64,000 bases of DNA from Opitutaceae bacterium EW11 (GTDB lineage: Bacteria; Verrucomicrobiota; Verrucomicrobiia; Opitutales; Opitutaceae): the NCBI GenBank assembly GCA_003054665.1, contig QAYY01000003.1, positions 248,001-312,000 of the forward strand, given 5' to 3'. The translations under genes were made by a program, and so were the position numbers. A model generated the notes under the pieces. It saw nothing but the letters and a program-made list of their open reading frames with translations, searched no databases and was not told the origin of the DNA. Shown in pieces: positions 24,919 to 33,902 of the stretch (the first letter of the stretch is position 1; each line of letters opens with the position of its first letter).

Positions 24919-25173
24919 GTGAAAGCCGAAGGCCATCCCTCTCTCAACAACGTTTGCTTCCTCGATGTCGCTACGGGCAAACGCTTTCTCACCAAGTCCA
25001 CGATGAAGTCCGCCCGCAAGGAGAAGATTGATGGGCAGGATTACTTCGTGGTGCTTCGCGACGTCACGATGGACTCGCATCCCGCCTACACCGGCGAGAA
25101 GCGCCTCGTCGACACCGCCGGCCGCGTTGAGAAGTTCACCTCGAAGTTCAAGCGCACCCGCGCCGCGAAGTAA
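24919..25173 (+). CDS. rpmE2: 50S ribosomal protein L31, type B
   Basis: An 84-residue ribosomal protein starting at GTG 24919. The opening MKAEGHPSLNNVCFLDVATG and the internal DVTMDSHPAYTGEKRLVDTAGRVEKF are diagnostic of type B L31. The CxxC zinc ligands of type A are absent; only one Cys remains. It follows L36 after 19 bp and ends before a strong terminator, so the two genes are a bicistronic unit. Confidence 0.93.
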   Translation: MKAEGHPSLNNVCFLDVATGKRFLTKSTMKSARKEKIDGQDYFVVLRDVTMDSHPAYTGEKRLVDTAGRVEKFTSKFKRTRAAK

Positions 25174-25200
25174 GACCCCTTCGCAGGACGATTTTCCCAA

Positions 25201-25226
25201 ACCCTCCGGCAGCGGAGGGTTTTTTT
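25201..25226 (+). terminator. Rho-independent terminator after rpmE2
   Basis: The stem accctccg (25201-25208) and cggagggt (25213-25220) with loop gcag is followed directly by a run of seven T residues (25220-25226). It closes the rpmJ-rpmE2 unit. Confidence 0.92.
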
Positions 25227-25394
25227 GTGCCCAGGCGACGGCACGTCGATCGTGAGAAAGCGCGGCGGTGATCCGAATTGCGGAGGGCGGGCCGCTCTTT
25301 GACGGCGACGCGGCGGTTTTCGGCCGCCGTTGCTCCCGCCGCCCTCCCTGCCGCTTGACGGGCAGGCGGCGGACCTGCTCCATAGCCGTTTTCC

Positions 25395-26609
25395 ATGCGA
25401 ATCCGCGCTTTCAAAGGTCTCGTTCCTGTCCCCACGCTCACCGCCGAGGTCGCCTGCGTGCCGTACGATGTCGTGAATACGTCCGAGGCTGCGGCCTTGG
25501 CCCAAGGCAAGCCGCGGAGTCTGCTGCACGTCGACCGTGCGGAGATCGATCTGCCGGCAGGCACCGATGTCCACAGCGACATCGTTTACGAGACCGCGCG
25601 GAAGAATTTCGAGAAGCTGCAGAAAGACGGCGCCCTCGTACGCGAAACCGAACCCTGTCTCTACGTCTACCAGCAGCAGATGGGCGCTCACAAACAGCGC
25701 GGTTTGGTGGCGGTCTGCAACGTCGAGGACTACGACGCGGAGCTGATCAAGAAGCACGAGAAGACCCGCAAGGACAAGGAGGACGATCGTACCCGCTTGA
25801 TCGATACGATCAGCGCCAACACCGGGCCCGTGTTCCTCACCTATCGCGACGAGGCTGCGGTCACCGCACTCGTCGATGCAAAGGTCAAGGAGGCTCCGCT
25901 GCACGATTTCACGGCTCCCGACGGCATCCGCCACACGGTCTGGCGCATTCCGGGAGGCGAGGCGTGGACGAAGGCTTTCGGCAAGGTTCCGGTCACGTAC
26001 ATCGCCGACGGACACCACCGCGCGGCAAGCGCCGCCCGGGTTGGTCGACTGCGGCGCGAGCGGAATCCGAAGCACACCGGCAACGAGGACTACAACTGGT
26101 TCCTCTGCGTGCTGTTTCCGGCGAACGAGCTCAAAATCCTTCCCTACAACCGGATCGTTTTCGATCTGAACGGTCGTTCGAAGGAGAAGTTCCTCGCGGA
26201 GGTCGAGTCGAAGTTCGGACTCGAAAAGGAGGCCACGGCTTCCCCTTCGGCGGTCGGACGAGTCAGCATGTATCTCGACAAGAACTGGTATGGCCTGCGT
26301 TGTCCGATCGACGCCACGGCGGATCCGGTGGCGCGCCTGGATGTGAGCGTGCTTCAGGACAAGCTGCTCGCGCCGGTATTGGGCATCGACGATCCGCGCA
26401 CCAGCAAGCGCGTCGATTTTGTCGGAGGCATTCGCGGCACGGGCGAACTCGTGAAGCGCGTCGACGCGGAAGGCGGTGTTGCGTTCTCGATGTACCCGGT
26501 GACGGTCGCCCAGCTGATGGACATTGCGGACGCCGGGCAAATCATGCCGCCCAAGAGCACCTGGTTCGAACCGAAGCTTCGCTCGGGTCTCTTCATCCAC
26601 ACCTTCTGA
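25395..26609 (+). CDS. DUF1015 domain protein
   Basis: A 404-residue soluble protein covering the full DUF1015 family. Typical segments are IRAFKGLVPVPTLTAEVACVPYDVV at the start, the KHEKTRKDKEDDRTRLIDTISANTGPVF block, and VTYIADGHHRAASA. The last has the conserved DGHHR motif that suggests nucleotide or phosphate chemistry. The molecular function is not established; some members have been linked to serine kinase activity, since SerK of archaea is ParB-like with a DGHHR-type motif, but I do not extend that here. It stands alone between two terminators. Confidence 0.88.
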   Translation: MRIRAFKGLVPVPTLTAEVACVPYDVVNTSEAAALAQGKPRSLLHVDRAEIDLPAGTDVHSDIVYETARKNFEKLQKDGALVRETEPCLYVYQQQMGAHKQRGLVAVCNVEDYDAELIKKHEKTRKDKEDDRTRLIDTISANTGPVFLTYRDEAAVTALVDAKVKEAPLHDFTAPDGIRHTVWRIPGGEAWTKAFGKVPVTYIADGHHRAASAARVGRLRRERNPKHTGNEDYNWFLCVLFPANELKILPYNRIVFDLNGRSKEKFLAEVESKFGLEKEATASPSAVGRVSMYLDKNWYGLRCPIDATADPVARLDVSVLQDKLLAPVLGIDDPRTSKRVDFVGGIRGTGELVKRVDAEGGVAFSMYPVTVAQLMDIADAGQIMPPKSTWFEPKLRSGLFIHTF

Positions 26610-26638
26610 GCCGGGCTCACGAAGCCGGACTTTTTCCG

Positions 26639-26674
26639 AAGGCGCAGTCGCGAGACTGCGCCTTCGTCGTTTTT
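26639..26674 (+). terminator. Rho-independent terminator after the DUF1015 gene
   Basis: The stem aaggcgcagtc (26639-26649) and gactgcgcctt (26654-26664) encloses loop gcga and is followed by cgtcgttttt. An eleven-base perfect stem makes this a strong terminator. Confidence 0.9.
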
Positions 26675-26786
26675 AGGATCTCTGGAAGCGGCCCTCGACG
26701 GGAGCCAGGAGCGTTAGGCTTGTTGCCAAGCGGCAGGTACTCACGACTTCGCTTGCGCAACCTGCTTTGAGCGCTTGCTTACGCGC

Positions 26787-28322
26787 ATGCTGACGTTTCG
26801 CGCATCGACGGGGTGGCTTCTGACCGGGCTGTGTTTGGCTTTTGCCGCGTCTTTCGCCGGCGCGGCGGAGGCGCCGGCGGCCGCGTTTCCGAAACCGCTC
26901 GACGAATACCCGGCCAGCCAGGCAGCGAGCCTATTGCAGGCGTTGATCGGACGCGTGCGCGCGGAGCCGTTCAATCTCGTAGCGACCGTGGTTTTTCTCC
27001 TCGCGATCATCCACACCTTCCTGACGCCGCGGTTCCGACATTGGGCGCACGAGGTGGAGGAGGCGCACGCGGTTTACCTTCAACGCAGGCAGCAGGAGAA
27101 CGAGGCCGAGGACGATGGTTTGCCCGTCGAAGTGAGCTTCAAGGGACAGATCTTGCATTTTCTCGGTGAGGTGGAGGCCGTTTTCGGCATATGGGCCGTC
27201 GTGTTGATGGCCGCTCTGGCGTGGTTCAAAGGGTGGCACGTCGCGGTCTCGTACGTCGGGCATCAGGTGAACTTCACGGAGGCGATGTTCGTCGTGGTGA
27301 TCATGGCGTTGGCGTCGACCCGGCCCGTGCTTCGGGTCGCCGAGCATGCGCTGCGGGCGGTCGCAGCTATCGGCCGAGGATCGGTGGCCGCCTGGTGGCT
27401 GACGGTGCTGATCGTCGCTCCGCTCCTCGGCTCGTTCATCACGGAGCCCGCCGCCATGACGATCGCAGCCCTGCTGCTGGCCCGGCAGTTCTACCGGCTG
27501 AAACCGTCTCCAAAATTCGCCTACGCCACGCTCGGACTGCTGTTCGTGAACGTCTCAGTCGGAGGTACGTTGACTCATTTTGCTGCGCCTCCGGTGTTGA
27601 TGGTCGCCGCACCCTGGAAGTGGGATACGGCATTCATGTTTGTCCATTTTGGCTGGAGGGCGGCTCTCGGCGTCGTGCTCGCGACGGGTCTATACTACCT
27701 GGTGTTCCGTCGGGAATTCGCGTCGTTGCAGGAGAAGCTGCGCATGCAAGAGTCGATGCCCGAGAGCGGCGATCCGGCGGCGAATCACCGTCCCGTGCCA
27801 CTCTGGATCACGCTTGTGCAGTTGGGCTTTGTCGCTTGGACCGTGATCGTCGCGCACTATCCCGCGCTCTTTATCGGAGGCTTCCTCTTCTTCCTGGCTT
27901 TCTCCCGCGCTACGGCGCACCACCAGAGTCCGCTGCACCTCCGCTCGCCGCTTCTTGTCGGTTTCTTTCTTGCCGGACTGGTCGTGCACGGAGGGCTGCA
28001 GGGCTGGTGGATTGAGCCGGTGCTTACCCGGTTGAGCGAATGGCCTCTCTTCCTCGGGGCAACGGCGCTGACCGCCTTCAACGACAATGCGGCGATCACC
28101 TACCTCGCGACCCTCGTGCCGACGTTCACCGACCCGTTGAAGTACGCCGTGGTCGCGGGCGCCGTCACCGGCGGCGGGCTGACGGTGATCGCCAACGCGC
28201 CTAATCCCGCCGGTCAATCCATCCTGCAGCGCTACTTCCCCGACGGAATTTCGCCTCTCGGCCTCGTGTTGGGCGCGCTGCCGCCAACGGCCGTGATGGC
28301 GGCGTGTTTCATGGTCATCTAG
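26787..28322 (+). CDS. Putative Na+/H+ antiporter (multi-helix membrane protein)
   Basis: A 511-residue inner-membrane protein from the ATG at 26787; a TTG at 26775 is an alternative. It opens with a signal-like helix ending AAEAPAAA and then has about ten to eleven helices. Visible blocks are FVVVIMALASTRPVLRVAEH, LLGSFITEPAAMTIAALLLA with the half-helix break typical of ion transporters, and LFVNVSVGGTLTHFAAPPVLM. Near the end is GATALTAFNDNAAITYLATLVP, which carries the acidic/Asn pair expected in the ion site. This fits the Pfam Na_H_antiport_3 (PF07399) type. Transport direction and ion are inferred from family. It has its own 110-bp leader after a terminator. Confidence 0.75.
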   Translation: MLTFRASTGWLLTGLCLAFAASFAGAAEAPAAAFPKPLDEYPASQAASLLQALIGRVRAEPFNLVATVVFLLAIIHTFLTPRFRHWAHEVEEAHAVYLQRRQQENEAEDDGLPVEVSFKGQILHFLGEVEAVFGIWAVVLMAALAWFKGWHVAVSYVGHQVNFTEAMFVVVIMALASTRPVLRVAEHALRAVAAIGRGSVAAWWLTVLIVAPLLGSFITEPAAMTIAALLLARQFYRLKPSPKFAYATLGLLFVNVSVGGTLTHFAAPPVLMVAAPWKWDTAFMFVHFGWRAALGVVLATGLYYLVFRREFASLQEKLRMQESMPESGDPAANHRPVPLWITLVQLGFVAWTVIVAHYPALFIGGFLFFLAFSRATAHHQSPLHLRSPLLVGFFLAGLVVHGGLQGWWIEPVLTRLSEWPLFLGATALTAFNDNAAITYLATLVPTFTDPLKYAVVAGAVTGGGLTVIANAPNPAGQSILQRYFPDGISPLGLVLGALPPTAVMAACFMVI

Positions 28323-28426
28323 GTCTCGCGAGATTTCCGACGTCGCTCGGAGCGGAGACGCCCGCCGCTGTCCGCCCGCCGACGCGAGCGGGCTGCGACC
28401 TTGCAGTGCGGCACGACGGCTGGACC

Positions 28427-29569
28427 TCAGGACGGCATTGCCGCCGTCATCGCGTGCCGCGTCTCCAGGCGCTGTGCGGCCCGGAGAGCCTCGAGCATCG
28501 GCCCGCAGAGCTGGCGCCCGAGATTGGACTGCTGCTGCACGAGGTCCCAAAGGCCCATCAGCGTCCAGGTCTCGGGCGAATGCCACTCGGGCATTCCAAG
28601 AATCGGATACAGGCAGACTCCGCGCAACGGAACGCCGGTATCGAGCAGTTTCTCGCATTCGTCCGCGACGTACTCCAACCACACCGGCCGCATGTCGTCC
28701 ACGTGCGCCGTTTCCGTGATGAGCAACTCGCCTCGGTACCTCGCATGGACTCGGTTGATCAGCCGCGAGAGCGAGATGCGCCGGGGATCGTCGTCGGCCA
28801 GCGGGCGGCAATCCGAGCCATACTCCCACTGGTTCGTCCAGTAGTAGTTGATGCCGACGATATCGAGGTGTTCACGGCTACCGCCCAGCTCCGGCAGCAT
28901 CCGTCCCGCGAGCATGTCCCACGACTCGAACACCGCGGTTTGGTTGAAGTGCGCGACGTTTTCCAGAAGGTCCATCCGCCCGTGGGGAGTGACGACGTGG
29001 CAGAGGGGATCGACGTTGACGATCCGCGCACCCGGCACCGCAGTGCGGATGGCATTGATCCCGGCAATGCCGGCCCGTGCGAGTGCGATCTTGAGTTCTT
29101 CGCCGCGCCCGCGGCAGTGCGGCGCGAACTTTCCCACCTCTCCACCGGCCCAAGCGAAGAAGGACGGCTCGTTGACCGGCGTGAAGTAGCATGTGCCTTC
29201 CTGGTGGGCGCAGATGAACTTCGCCGCTGCGTGGCAGTAATCGGCGAAGCGCTTCGGAAACTCCTCGGAGAAGAGGTCGATATAGCTGGGAAAGCCGTAG
29301 TGAAAAAGATCCCAGATCACCTCGATTCCGTGTTTGCGGCTCGCGGCGACGAAGGGCCGGACCGAGCTGAAGTCGTAGTGCCCCCGACGATCGACTAGGG
29401 GCCAGCGGATTGCCTCGCGCGCTGCGTGGATGCCGACCTCGCGGAGCCGCCGATAGTCGTCATCGGCGTGTTTGTCGTGGTGGGTGGCCGCGACCTGGTC
29501 CACCCAGTCGCCACGGGCGTTGAAACCCGTGGTGCCTTCGAAGCCGGCAAAAAAGAAGCTGCGGAACAT
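28427..29569 (-). CDS. Clan GH-A glycoside hydrolase (GH1/GH5-like), third gene of the glycosidase run
   Basis: A 380-residue (beta/alpha)8-barrel enzyme from the ATG at 29569; the frame is open further but without homologous sequence. The acid/base Glu134 lies in CYFTPVNEPSFFAW (NEP motif at the end of strand 4). The nucleophile Glu286 lies in ELLITETAHV (strand 7). No signal peptide is present, so it should act in the cytoplasm on an imported sugar. It is 27 bp downstream of the neighbouring GH1-like gene and shares its layout, which suggests an old duplication. Substrate unknown. Confidence 0.75.
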   Translation of the reverse strand: MFRSFFFAGFEGTTGFNARGDWVDQVAATHHDKHADDDYRRLREVGIHAAREAIRWPLVDRRGHYDFSSVRPFVAASRKHGIEVIWDLFHYGFPSYIDLFSEEFPKRFADYCHAAAKFICAHQEGTCYFTPVNEPSFFAWAGGEVGKFAPHCRGRGEELKIALARAGIAGINAIRTAVPGARIVNVDPLCHVVTPHGRMDLLENVAHFNQTAVFESWDMLAGRMLPELGGSREHLDIVGINYYWTNQWEYGSDCRPLADDDPRRISLSRLINRVHARYRGELLITETAHVDDMRPVWLEYVADECEKLLDTGVPLRGVCLYPILGMPEWHSPETWTLMGLWDLVQQQSNLGRQLCGPMLEALRAAQRLETRHAMTAAMPS

Positions 29570-29595
29570 GGGCTTGGTCTCCTTGAAGGTTCTGC

Positions 29596-30921
29596 TCACA
29601 CGACGGACTGAGCCGAGGCTGCGCCGATGCGGGTTGCCCTGGTTTCGGCAGCCGCACTGCGCCGGCGCCCGACGTCGGCCGAGCCGGCCTCGACGTGCCG
29701 GCGAAAGACCGGGACGAGTTCGGTCGAGATCCGGTTCAGGCGCTCGTCGAGATCCCAAAGCCCCATCTGTTTCAGGTAGTAGGGCGGCGGATTTGTGCCC
29801 TGGCGGTAGGCCCACGTGACCAGGGCGAAGAGCGGCCACCAAGTGTAGCCGACAAGCCCGATTCCCTGCTCGCGCACCCTCCGAACGGCGACGAGCGATT
29901 CCTCCATCCAGGCTCTACGGCGTTTCACGGCTCCCACGGAGGCCGTTTCCGATATGAACAGCGGAGCGTGGTATCTTTCCCAATACATCGCGGCCAGTCG
30001 GTCGATCAGGCGACCATCGGCGTAAGGCATCGCGATCCGAAAACGGCCGCTGCCGCTGCGGAGCAGGCGCTTCTGGGTGAACATCGGGTAAAGGTTGATC
30101 CCGATCAGCGGGAGCTCGACTGCGTTGTCGGAGAACCAAGCGAGCGACTCGTCCGGCAGACCCTGCCGGGAGAGCCAGCTTCTCAGGCGGTGTCCCTCGC
30201 CGACCCGGCCGCTCACGAGATCGAGCGCCAGAAAGACGATTTCCTGCCGATGCTGCGCCTCGTCGTCCAGGCCCGGATCATCGGTGTCGTACAGGTCCGT
30301 CGCGTCGACGTGGGCGATCAGGATTTCGGGATCGACCGATTTCAATGTCTGCACGGTGCGTACGATTCCGCGGCAGACGCCGTCCATCACGGTGACGAAA
30401 CTTTTCCAGCTTCGCCCGAACGGCGGCCACCAACCGATCCGTCCGCAATACCAGGCCGTTATTCGCGGCTCGTTGAGCGGAGTGTAGGCGAAGACCTTTC
30501 CTCGCCAGCGTTCCGCGGCTCGACCCGCGTACTCGGCCATGCGCTCGGCAAAATCGGGATTCAGGTAGGCCTTCTCGATCCAGGCGGGTAGGCCGTAATG
30601 CACGAGGTCAACGATGGGCTCGATCCCGAGTTCGAGAAGGCGATCGATTGCGGCGTCCGCCCACGACCAATCCCACACTCCCCGTGCCGGATTGATGCGA
30701 TGCCACGGAATGCCGTAGCGCGCAGCGGAGACGCGCAGTTCCGCAATCAGCCTGAGATCGTCGCGCCAGCGGTCGTAGTGCCCGGTGAGTTCGTACTCGT
30801 CGAGCGTCCGCCCGGTTTTCTGCCAGGGAGCGGTGACGAACGTATCCTCGATCCCCGTGCACCAGAGAAAGGCGTCGGGATCCAGGAGCCGTTGGCGCTC
30901 TGAGTTGCGCAATCTCGTCAT
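29596..30921 (-). CDS. GH1-family-like beta-glycosidase
   Basis: A 441-residue cytoplasmic retaining glycosidase. The start has the GH1-like FLWCTGIEDTF and DEYELTGHYDRWRDDLRLIAEL. The acid/base is Glu151 in YTPLNEPRITAWYCG and the nucleophile Glu325 in LFISETASVG. The YTWWPLFALVTWAYR segment near the end gives the aromatic aglycone wall. The last 35 residues are low-complexity and Ala/Arg-rich. It sits between a GH2 gene upstream and a second GH-A gene downstream, all on the minus strand. The set probably acts on one plant or microbial oligosaccharide. Confidence 0.82.
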   Translation of the reverse strand: MTRLRNSERQRLLDPDAFLWCTGIEDTFVTAPWQKTGRTLDEYELTGHYDRWRDDLRLIAELRVSAARYGIPWHRINPARGVWDWSWADAAIDRLLELGIEPIVDLVHYGLPAWIEKAYLNPDFAERMAEYAGRAAERWRGKVFAYTPLNEPRITAWYCGRIGWWPPFGRSWKSFVTVMDGVCRGIVRTVQTLKSVDPEILIAHVDATDLYDTDDPGLDDEAQHRQEIVFLALDLVSGRVGEGHRLRSWLSRQGLPDESLAWFSDNAVELPLIGINLYPMFTQKRLLRSGSGRFRIAMPYADGRLIDRLAAMYWERYHAPLFISETASVGAVKRRRAWMEESLVAVRRVREQGIGLVGYTWWPLFALVTWAYRQGTNPPPYYLKQMGLWDLDERLNRISTELVPVFRRHVEAGSADVGRRRSAAAETRATRIGAASAQSVV

Positions 30922-30942
30922 GGATACGAAGGACCGAAGCGG

Positions 30943-33810
30943 TCAGCCTTGCTCCCACTCGACGATGACGGTTGGGCCGATCGGGTACCGACCGCAGTGA
31001 TAGTCGTAGACGGTGAGGCCGCCTTCGGGTGGTTCCGCGGGAGCGACGCAGCGGAAGCGAAGGCGCCCGTCGCGCGCCGCAGCCTCGACGACGTGGCGGA
31101 GCAGGTCTCCCTCGATCGTCGCTCGAATGAGGTACCCATAAGCGCCCCGGCCGCCGAGCAGGTAGCTCAGCGAACCCCGGCTGTCGTGCGGGTGATCTGG
31201 CAGCATGCCGCGGTGCACGGGCAGGTCGTTGATCTGGAGTTCGAAATTGGTCGGATAGCGGTGGCTGTCGGTCTGCGGGGTGTCCAAGCGACGCGAGGAG
31301 ACTTCGCAGAGCAGTCGGATGCGTCGGACGTCGGAGAGTCGGCGCACGACCTCGTCCTCGAAGGACCACTCGAAAAACCCGGTTCCCTGCGCGAAACAGC
31401 TGCCGGTCAGCCGGGCTTCCTCCGGTGTGCTTGCGGGGCCGCTCCACGCAGCGGCGGACCAGGCGTGGACCGGCTTCCGCAGGATCAAAGCATTTCCACG
31501 TTCGTCGCGTTCCGGGAGGCCGTCCCGCACCACGAAATGCTTGATGAAGTTCGACGCCACGGTCTTCCCGTCCGGCGTGACCGCGGCGACGGAGAGCGTG
31601 CAGAGCATCGGCTGATCGGGAAGCTTGAGCTCGAGTTTGCGTGCGAGTTCGACGCGGTGGTGCCGGAAGGGGATCGCGGCTCGGCCGCGGGCGAGTTCGG
31701 AGTATTCGGTGCCGAGCACATCCATGCCGCTGTAGAGCCAGTGCAGGGTGACGTTTTCGCGGCGCCGGCGGGAGAAATGCGAGGAGAGAACCTCCACCGT
31801 GACAGATGAGCCGGGTTCGCAGCGCATGATCGGCGGGGCGTTGATCGGCAGGACATCGCCCTGGTTGATGATGCTCGGAGGGTAACCGAATTCCTTCTGC
31901 GTCCGGTCGTAGTTGAGGAACCCGTTGTATTCCCACTCGACGTCGTGCAGCTCCGTGTAGATGTACGCCGAAAGCTGACCGTGGCGCCGGAGTTCGTTCG
32001 TGAGAAACTTGAAGCTCCAGCTCACGTCGCGGTCGCCATCGAGCGCGCCGACGCCGCCGTATTCGCTGTTGATGAGGGGGGCATCTCCCTGCTGGAAGCC
32101 CTCGATGTAGTTGAAGCTGGAGCCGCGGTACGTTCGCGCGATGACTCCCTCGATGTGGGCCTTGGCCTTCGCGTAGTCGTCGAGGTAGAAATGCCACGAA
32201 TTGATGTCCGTATCCACATGTCCATACGACTGGAGGTGCTCCCAGACGACGACGCTCATGTCCTCGATCAGCCGTGTGGAATCCATCGATTTGGCCAGCT
32301 GCCACATCGCGTGAACCCACTGGAACGACGACTGGTTCGGCACCTTCGTGAGCGGCGTCCGGGGCATGTCGGGCGCCTGGACCGACGGGGCGGAGGAGGC
32401 CGGCGCTTTTTTCCCCCGTGCCGCGGTCGCTTCCGGGCCGATGATCTTCATCAGCTCCGTCTGGCCACCGAAGCCCCAGGTCTCGTTGAAAATGCACCAG
32501 GCGATGATCGCCGGGTGGTTGAAGTCGCGTTCGATTCCGCCCCGGAGCATCGCTTCGAAGCGTTGCCGCCCGAGCGGCGTGTCGCCGCCTTCCCCGAAAT
32601 TCGGGAAGTCCTGCATCAGCAGGATACCGAGAGTGTCCGCGTAAAAGAGGACGAGCGGATCATCCAGCTTGATGTGGATGCGCAAAAAATCGAAGCCGGC
32701 GTCCCGGGCGTAGGCGATGTCGTTGCGCAGCACCTCGGCGTCGGTCGCGGTGTAGACGCCCGCCGGGTGATACGACTGGTAAAGGGCTCCGCGGAGATAG
32801 ATGGGCTTGTTGTTCAGGCAGAGCATGGCGGGCTCTTTTCCAGAAGTCGGTAGCGTACTGATTTTTCGCATACCGAAATAGCCCAGCACCTCGTCCACCT
32901 CTCGGTCCTCCTCGTCCTTCAGCCGGAACGCCGCCCGGTAGAGCTGCGGGTCGGCTGTGTCCCAGAGCGTTACGGGATAGATTTCCGCTTCGCCGGATGC
33001 GACGCCTCCCTGGACGGGAAACGTGATCTGGTGCGGAGGCGCCTGGGGCGGAGTGATGTCGACCTCGACGACGCTCTGATCCGACGCTCCCCGGCAGGCG
33101 ATCTCGAAGTGGGCTTTGCCGTTGTCGATATCCGTGGTGATCCGGAAGCGTTCGATGTGTGCGGGCGAGCGCGGCTCGACGTACACCGTCTGCCAGATAC
33201 CGCTGGTCGTGGTGTACCAGCCCCACTGTTTGCCGACAGGTTGCTCGCGGTTGTCCATCGGATCCTCAACCCGGATCACGAGCAGAGCACGCCGTCCGTC
33301 GCCGGCCGCGAGCGCCTCGGTGAGATCGAACTCGAACGGCAGGTAGCCACCCTCGTGGCGCCCGAGATGGATCCCGTTGCACCAGCAATCGGTGAAGTAA
33401 TCCGACGCGCCGATCGTCAGGATCGCGCGCCTCTTTCGCCAGTGGACATTATCGGGGATCTCCACCGTGCGGCGGTACCAACCCACCTCGTGCCGCGGCG
33501 CGATGCGGTGATTGGCGCGGTTCACCTCGAGCGGATTCAAGAACACGCGCGTCGCGTAGTAATTGTCGTTGCCGGCCGCTTCCGCTGCGCCCCACGCGGC
33601 GAGCGATTCCCAGCAGAAGGGAACCACGATCTGCTCGCGCCAGTCCGGGCCGCCGGGCTCGAACCATTTCTCGTCGAGACCCTTCCTCTGGGGGTCGAAG
33701 CGAAACTGCCAGGGCCCATTCAGGTTGAGCCAATCGACTCCCTCGACTCGTCCTCTCTGCCGATCAGGTCGCGGGTATTCCGGGCGTGGGATGGAGGAGC
33801 AGGGAAACAT
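30943..33810 (-). CDS. Glycoside hydrolase family 2 protein (beta-galactosidase/beta-glucuronidase/mannosidase type)
   Basis: A 955-residue multi-domain glycosidase. The N-terminal jelly roll (about 25-215) includes LNGPWQFRFDP and VGWYRRTVEIP; next come an Ig-like domain (about 215-315) and a TIM barrel from 325. The acid/base Glu443 lies in IIAWCIFNETWGFGG and the nucleophile Glu583 in PLINSEYGG. After the barrel there are about 300 further residues of beta-rich domains, so it is longer than E. coli GUS (603). No signal peptide is evident; the first residues are MFPCSSIPRPEYPRP. The specificity cannot be told from the sequence. It starts 92 bp after glf, and the two GH-A genes follow it. 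Confidence 0.9.
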   Translation of the reverse strand: MFPCSSIPRPEYPRPDRQRGRVEGVDWLNLNGPWQFRFDPQRKGLDEKWFEPGGPDWREQIVVPFCWESLAAWGAAEAAGNDNYYATRVFLNPLEVNRANHRIAPRHEVGWYRRTVEIPDNVHWRKRRAILTIGASDYFTDCWCNGIHLGRHEGGYLPFEFDLTEALAAGDGRRALLVIRVEDPMDNREQPVGKQWGWYTTTSGIWQTVYVEPRSPAHIERFRITTDIDNGKAHFEIACRGASDQSVVEVDITPPQAPPHQITFPVQGGVASGEAEIYPVTLWDTADPQLYRAAFRLKDEEDREVDEVLGYFGMRKISTLPTSGKEPAMLCLNNKPIYLRGALYQSYHPAGVYTATDAEVLRNDIAYARDAGFDFLRIHIKLDDPLVLFYADTLGILLMQDFPNFGEGGDTPLGRQRFEAMLRGGIERDFNHPAIIAWCIFNETWGFGGQTELMKIIGPEATAARGKKAPASSAPSVQAPDMPRTPLTKVPNQSSFQWVHAMWQLAKSMDSTRLIEDMSVVVWEHLQSYGHVDTDINSWHFYLDDYAKAKAHIEGVIARTYRGSSFNYIEGFQQGDAPLINSEYGGVGALDGDRDVSWSFKFLTNELRRHGQLSAYIYTELHDVEWEYNGFLNYDRTQKEFGYPPSIINQGDVLPINAPPIMRCEPGSSVTVEVLSSHFSRRRRENVTLHWLYSGMDVLGTEYSELARGRAAIPFRHHRVELARKLELKLPDQPMLCTLSVAAVTPDGKTVASNFIKHFVVRDGLPERDERGNALILRKPVHAWSAAAWSGPASTPEEARLTGSCFAQGTGFFEWSFEDEVVRRLSDVRRIRLLCEVSSRRLDTPQTDSHRYPTNFELQINDLPVHRGMLPDHPHDSRGSLSYLLGGRGAYGYLIRATIEGDLLRHVVEAAARDGRLRFRCVAPAEPPEGGLTVYDYHCGRYPIGPTVIVEWEQG

Positions 33811-33902
33811 ACGAAATAGTCGTCACCTCCGCCGCTTCACGTGCGGCGGAAATTGTGAGCAGAGCCGCGCGAGCCGGGCTGACCGGCCCACGCTGCAAAG
33901 GT

